From DASQPR01 sp963797675 (GTDB taxonomy: Bacteria; Actinomycetota; Actinomycetes; Mycobacteriales; Micromonosporaceae): DNA of 64,000 nt. The position numbers were made by a program, and so were the translations under genes. The stretch is taken from positions 315,138-379,137 of the forward strand of contig CAWCQQ010000013.1 in the NCBI GenBank assembly GCA_963797675.1. The letters run 5' to 3'. The notes beneath the pieces are model-generated. The model saw nothing but the letters and a program-made list of their open reading frames with translations, did no database searches and was not told the DNA's origin. Of this stretch, positions 61,199 through 64,000 are shown piece after piece; positions within the stretch are counted from its first letter, which is position 1, and the number at the start of each line of letters is the position of its first letter.

Positions 61199-61276
61199 CA
61201 GCCCACGCGAAGAGCCGGCTTATCCGACGGCCGAGAACGAGGGCACGGAATCTCCGGTACGTGGTTGAGTGAGGGT

Positions 61277-62298
61277 ATGAGGCAACGGATTCTCGGCGCG
61301 ACCGGCATGTCGGTCAGCGAATTCGCGCTCGGCGCGATGATGTTCGGCGCGATGGGCAACTCCGACCACGACGAGTCGGTACGCATGATCCACGCCGCGC
61401 TCGACGCCGGCATCAACTTCATCGACACCGCCGACGTCTACTCCGGCGGCGAGTCCGAGGAGATCGTCGGCAAGGCGCTCCAGGGCCGGCGCGACGACGT
61501 CGTCCTGGCGACGAAGTTCGGCCTGCCGATGGGCGCCGGACGCCGAACCGGCGCGGCGGCTCCCGCGCTGGATCATACCGGGCCGTCGAGGACAGCCTGC
61601 GCCGGCTCGGCACCGACCACATCGACCTCTACCAGATGCACCGGCCGGACCACGACACCGACCTCGGCGAGACCCTCGGCCGCGCTCTCCGATCTGGTCC
61701 GGCGGGCAAGGTCCGCGCGATCGGTGCGTCCACGTTCCCGGCCGAGCTCATCGTCGCAGGCACAGTGGGCCGCGGAGAAGCGGTGGTCACCGGCGGTTCC
61801 TACCGAGCAGCCCCGATACTCGATCCTCAACCGCACCATCGAAGCGCGCCGTGCTGCCGACGGCGCAGCGCTACGGCATCGGCGTCCTGACGTACGGGCC
61901 GCTGGACAGCGGCTGGCTGTCCGGCCGCGCCGACCCCACGCAGGGACCACCGAGCGTCGACACCGCCGCTCGGACTTCGACGTCGCACGCCGGCCAACCA
62001 GGCCAAGCTCGCCGCCGTCGACGAAGCTGACCACGCTCGCCGCCGAGGCCGGGCTGCCGTTGAGCGCATCTGGCGACCGCGTTCGTCCGGGCCCACCCGG
62101 CGGTGACGTCAGTGCTGATCGGCCCTCGTACGCCGGAGCAGCTCGACGACTTGCTGCCGCCGCCGAGGTCGAGCTGGACGGCGACATCCTCGACCGGATC
62201 GACGAGATCGTTGGGCCCGGAACCGAACTGAACCCGGCCGACAACTACTTCGCCGACCCACCTGCCATTCCGACAAGCGCCTGCGTCGCCGGCGTTAG
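61277..62298 (+). CDS. Aldo/keto reductase (frameshifted)
   Basis: About 335 residues. MRQRILGATGMSVSEFALGA, MIHAALDAGINFIDTADVYS with the catalytic Asp and Tyr, and DDVVLATKFGLPMG with Lys are in one frame. After indels, DSLRRLGTDHIDLYQMHRPD, VRAIGASTFPAELIV, YGIGVLTYGPLDSGWLSGR and VTSVLIGPRTPEQLDDLLAA are recognisable. The full tetrad (Asp, Tyr, Lys, His) is present. It would reduce aldehydes or ketones with NADPH. At least five indels lie between 61540 and 62130. RBS GTGAGGG supports ATG 61277. The product ends near RLRRRR with TAG at 62296. Confidence 0.75.
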
Positions 62299-62323
62299 CA
62301 GGCGCGCGGTCTACGATGGCCCG

Positions 62324-62956
62324 ATGGCCGGCAGCGCAGGCGACATTGTGGACCGCGCAGAGGCGCTGATCGCCGTCGAGAACGCATTCGCCGGCTACCG
62401 TGGTCGCTACTGGATTGCCGGCGGGCGGGCGGTCGACCTGCACGTCGGCCGCATCCGGCGGGTCCATTCGGACGTCGACGTCCTCATCCTCGCCCGAGAT
62501 CTGGAGCTTTTCGATGCCGTCTTCGGCGCCGGCGGGATCACGATGCACGACCATCAGACCGGTACGGACACGCCAGGGCGTTCCCGCAGACGTCATCCCC
62601 GGCCGGCAGGTGCTCCGGTTCGCCGATGCGGTCGATCCGCTGGCGATCGAGGTCGTGGTCGGACTCGCCGACGGCGACGACTGGCTGTTTCACCGTGGTC
62701 GCACCACGCGCCGTCCATTGGCGGCCATGACGCACGTGAGCCCGGGCGGATCTCCTACCTCGGCCCCGAGGTCGTGCTGATGTTCAAGGCCCGCGAACGG
62801 CGCCCCAAGGACGTTCAGGACTTCGCCGATCTCCGGCCGCTCCTGACCCGCGAGCAGACCGACTGGCTGGCGCCGCGCCTGTCGCCACCGGGCGCCCCTG
62901 ACCACCCATGGTTGTCCCCGGCCTGTCTGGCCCGTCTCATGGAGAACGCACCTTGA
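62324..62956 (+). CDS. Nucleotidyltransferase-like protein, C-terminus cut by an IS end (frameshifted)
   Basis: About 210 residues: MAGSAGDIVDRAEALIAVEN, RYWIAGGRAVDLHVGRIRRV and HSDVDVLILARDLELFDAVF. The G-G-x-A-x-D with a later D-V-D is the nucleotidyltransferase pattern of the aminoglycoside/MNT type. Frames shift near 62575 and 62745; the middle reads VIPGRQVLRFADAVDPLAIE, the end SYLGPEVVLMFKARERRPKD. Its TGA at 62954-62956 lies inside the last five bases (CTTGA) of an IS605-type right end, so the original C-terminus may have been lost. The function is unknown; antibiotic-modifying relatives exist. Confidence 0.6.
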   Translation: MAGSAGDIVDRAEALIAVENAFAGYRGRYWIAGGRAVDLHVGRIRRVHSDVDVLILARDLELFDAVFGAGGITMHDHQTGTDTPGRSRRRHPRPAGAPVRRCGRSAGDRGRGRTRRRRRLAVSPWSHHAPSIGGHDAREPGRISYLGPEVVLMFKARERRPKDVQDFADLRPLLTREQTDWLAPRLSPPGAPDHPWLSPACLARLMENAP

Positions 62957-63071
62957 CATCCTCCGCCGCCTTGAAGGGCGGGAATCCCTCGGTCGCCCTC
63001 TGGGTTCCTGCTTCACCGGGCGTGCCCTCACCGCTCGCGCAGGTCGGGTCCTACCAGCCCTCCCAGACGTT
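62952..63071 (-). ncRNA. IS605/IS1341-type right end and predicted omega-RNA 3' region
   Basis: On the minus strand the end reads GGGATTCCCGCCCTTCAAGG, continues through a short hairpin (about 62963-62982) and terminates GGAGGATGTCAAG at 62952, the usual 3' boundary of TnpB elements. The omega-RNA scaffold of TnpB overlaps the 3' end of tnpB and this right end, and its guide is the flanking DNA: here GTGCGTTCTCCATGAG, the minus strand of 62951-62936. The RNA itself is inferred from the family. Confidence 0.5.
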
Positions 63072-64000
63072 TTACCTCTCCGCGAGCCCCGCTGCAGAAT
63101 ATCGGGCAGCATTGATATCCCGATCGTGCACGGCGCCGCACCCGCAGATCCACTCCCGCACCGCCAGCGGCATCGCATCAGCGACCCGGCCGCAGACCGA
63201 ACAGGTCTTGGTCGACGGAGACCACGGTCGACCGTGATCAAATCCCGACCGTACCAGCGGCACTTGTAGTGAGCATGGTTCGCAGCTGCGACCAGGACAC
63301 ATCGGAGATCGCGCGGGCCAGCCGACGGTTTCTTCAGCATGTTCGCGACGCTGAGGTCCTCGATCACGACCGTTTGATTGTCACGGACGGAGTCGACTGG
63401 TCGGCTGCTGCAGACGGTCACGGCGCCGGCGGCGATCCGGGCATGGATCCGGCAACCCTGACCCCGGCCCTCCCCCGATTCTTCGAGCCGGTCTCCGTAC
63501 GGGCCAGCGCGCGCTGCGCCGTCGCCAGCCTCCGACGGTCCGCGCGTTCATGCCGCGGGTTAGGATCTTCTCACCGGTAGACAGGGTGACCAGCGTCGTG
63601 ATCCCGACATCGACCCCGACCGCGGCTGCCACGGCCGGCAGCGGCTGCGATGCCGGCGTCGTCACACAGCAGGCTGACATGCCAGCGGCCGGCAGCATCC
63701 CGCGACACCGTGACCGTCGACGGCACGACACCGTCCGGCAGCGGCCGCGACCAGACGACGGCCAGCGGCTCGGCCATCTTCGCCAAGGTCAGCTGGCCGT
63801 TGCCGTAGCGGAAGGCGGACCGGGTGTGCTCGGCCGCCGCCCGCGACCGGTGTTTGGACTTGAACCGCGGATAATTGCCCGCTTCGCAAAAAACGCGGTG
63901 TAGCCGCCGCCGAGGTGGCGCAGGGTCTGCTGCAACGGCACGCACGGACACCTCGTTCAGGAACACCAGCTCCGGATCGGTCTTCCACTGCGTGAGCATC
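63072..64000 (-). CDS. tnpB: TnpB-type RNA-guided nuclease (IS605/IS1341), partial and frameshifted
   Basis: Runs off the right edge. Seen across several frames: LTQWKTDPELVFLNEVSVRA with YPRFKSKHRSRAAAEHTRSA (N-terminal domain, KFKSK-like), VTVSRDAAGRWHVSLLCDD, AVGVDVGITTLVTLSTGEKI (RuvC-I Asp), NQTVVIEDLSVANMLK (RuvC-II Glu), and KTCSVCGRVADAMP with WICGCGAVHDRDINAARYSA (zinc finger, RuvC-III Asp). All three RuvC residues and the Cys pairs are kept. Indels near 63915, 63600 and 63400-63290 break the frame; whether they are sequencing errors or decay cannot be told. Stop TAA at 63074-63072. Confidence 0.8.

Overview
The window is high-GC DNA from an actinomycete, probably a saprophytic soil genus; I cannot name it. 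The evidence is the strong GC bias, frequent GTG starts, chains of ATGA/GTGA-coupled genes, a DivIVA-type coiled-coil protein, an F420-type LLM oxidoreductase, CBM2-bearing cellulases behind a perfect CebR box, and an IclR-regulated protocatechuate pathway. Many genes are split by single-base indels, densest at about 1-5 kb, 33.5-41 kb and 60.6-64 kb. Reading frame, catalytic residues and codon bias resume after each break, so I treat them as probable sequencing errors, describe each gene as one unit, and give CDS coordinates that span the breaks.

Layout. 1-5.5 kb: an aromatic aldehyde dehydrogenase diverges from pcaI-J-H-G-D-C and an IclR regulator (beta-ketoadipate pathway; pcaB and pcaF are not present). 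5.5-9.7 kb: a secreted S53 peptidase with kelch-like repeats. 9.9-14.3 kb: CapA-like lipoprotein, UDP-glucose dehydrogenase and a two-RCK ion-channel-like protein. 14.5-18.3 kb: CebR box, GH6 and GH12 cellulases. 18.3-25.1 kb: PfkB kinase, methylglyoxal synthase, GNAT, alpha/beta hydrolase, DUF4352 protein, amidase and SLC13/ArsB-type permease. 25.3-27.6 kb: secreted discoidin/HAF-repeat protein. 27.9-31.2 kb: pyrimidine-ring catabolism genes (nitrilase-family amidohydrolase, dihydropyrimidinase, LLM oxidoreductase). 31.2-33.3 kb: GIY-YIG-like protein and DivIVA-like coiled coil.

33.4-42.1 kb holds a divergent cluster that combines GTP/pterin-type enzymes (GTP cyclohydrolase II, RibD-C reductase, a QueD/PTPS homologue lacking canonical catalytic residues) with a glycosyltransferase, a methyltransferase, a BchC-like dehydrogenase and membrane-lipid proteins (CDP-alcohol phosphatidyltransferase, UPF0104/LPG-synthase-like protein, LTA-synthase-like sulfatase). 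It looks like a pathway for an unrecognised GTP-derived, possibly lipid-linked or envelope-associated product.

42.1-57.3 kb is a 15-kb reverse-strand operon whose genes overlap by a few bases or nearly abut: an M64-type zinc peptidase, a DUF6603 protein, and three very large proteins of families I recognise only as uncharacterised. No known machine (phage tail, contractile injection system, T6SS, RTX export) is identifiable in it. It is my best candidate for an undescribed system.

57.5-64 kb: small membrane/secreted proteins, a two-domain GNAT, a DUF1801 protein, a lower-GC patch with a membrane protein, an aldo/keto reductase, a nucleotidyltransferase-like gene cut off by an IS605/IS1341-type right end, and a partial TnpB running off the window. 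No rRNA, tRNA or CRISPR array was seen.
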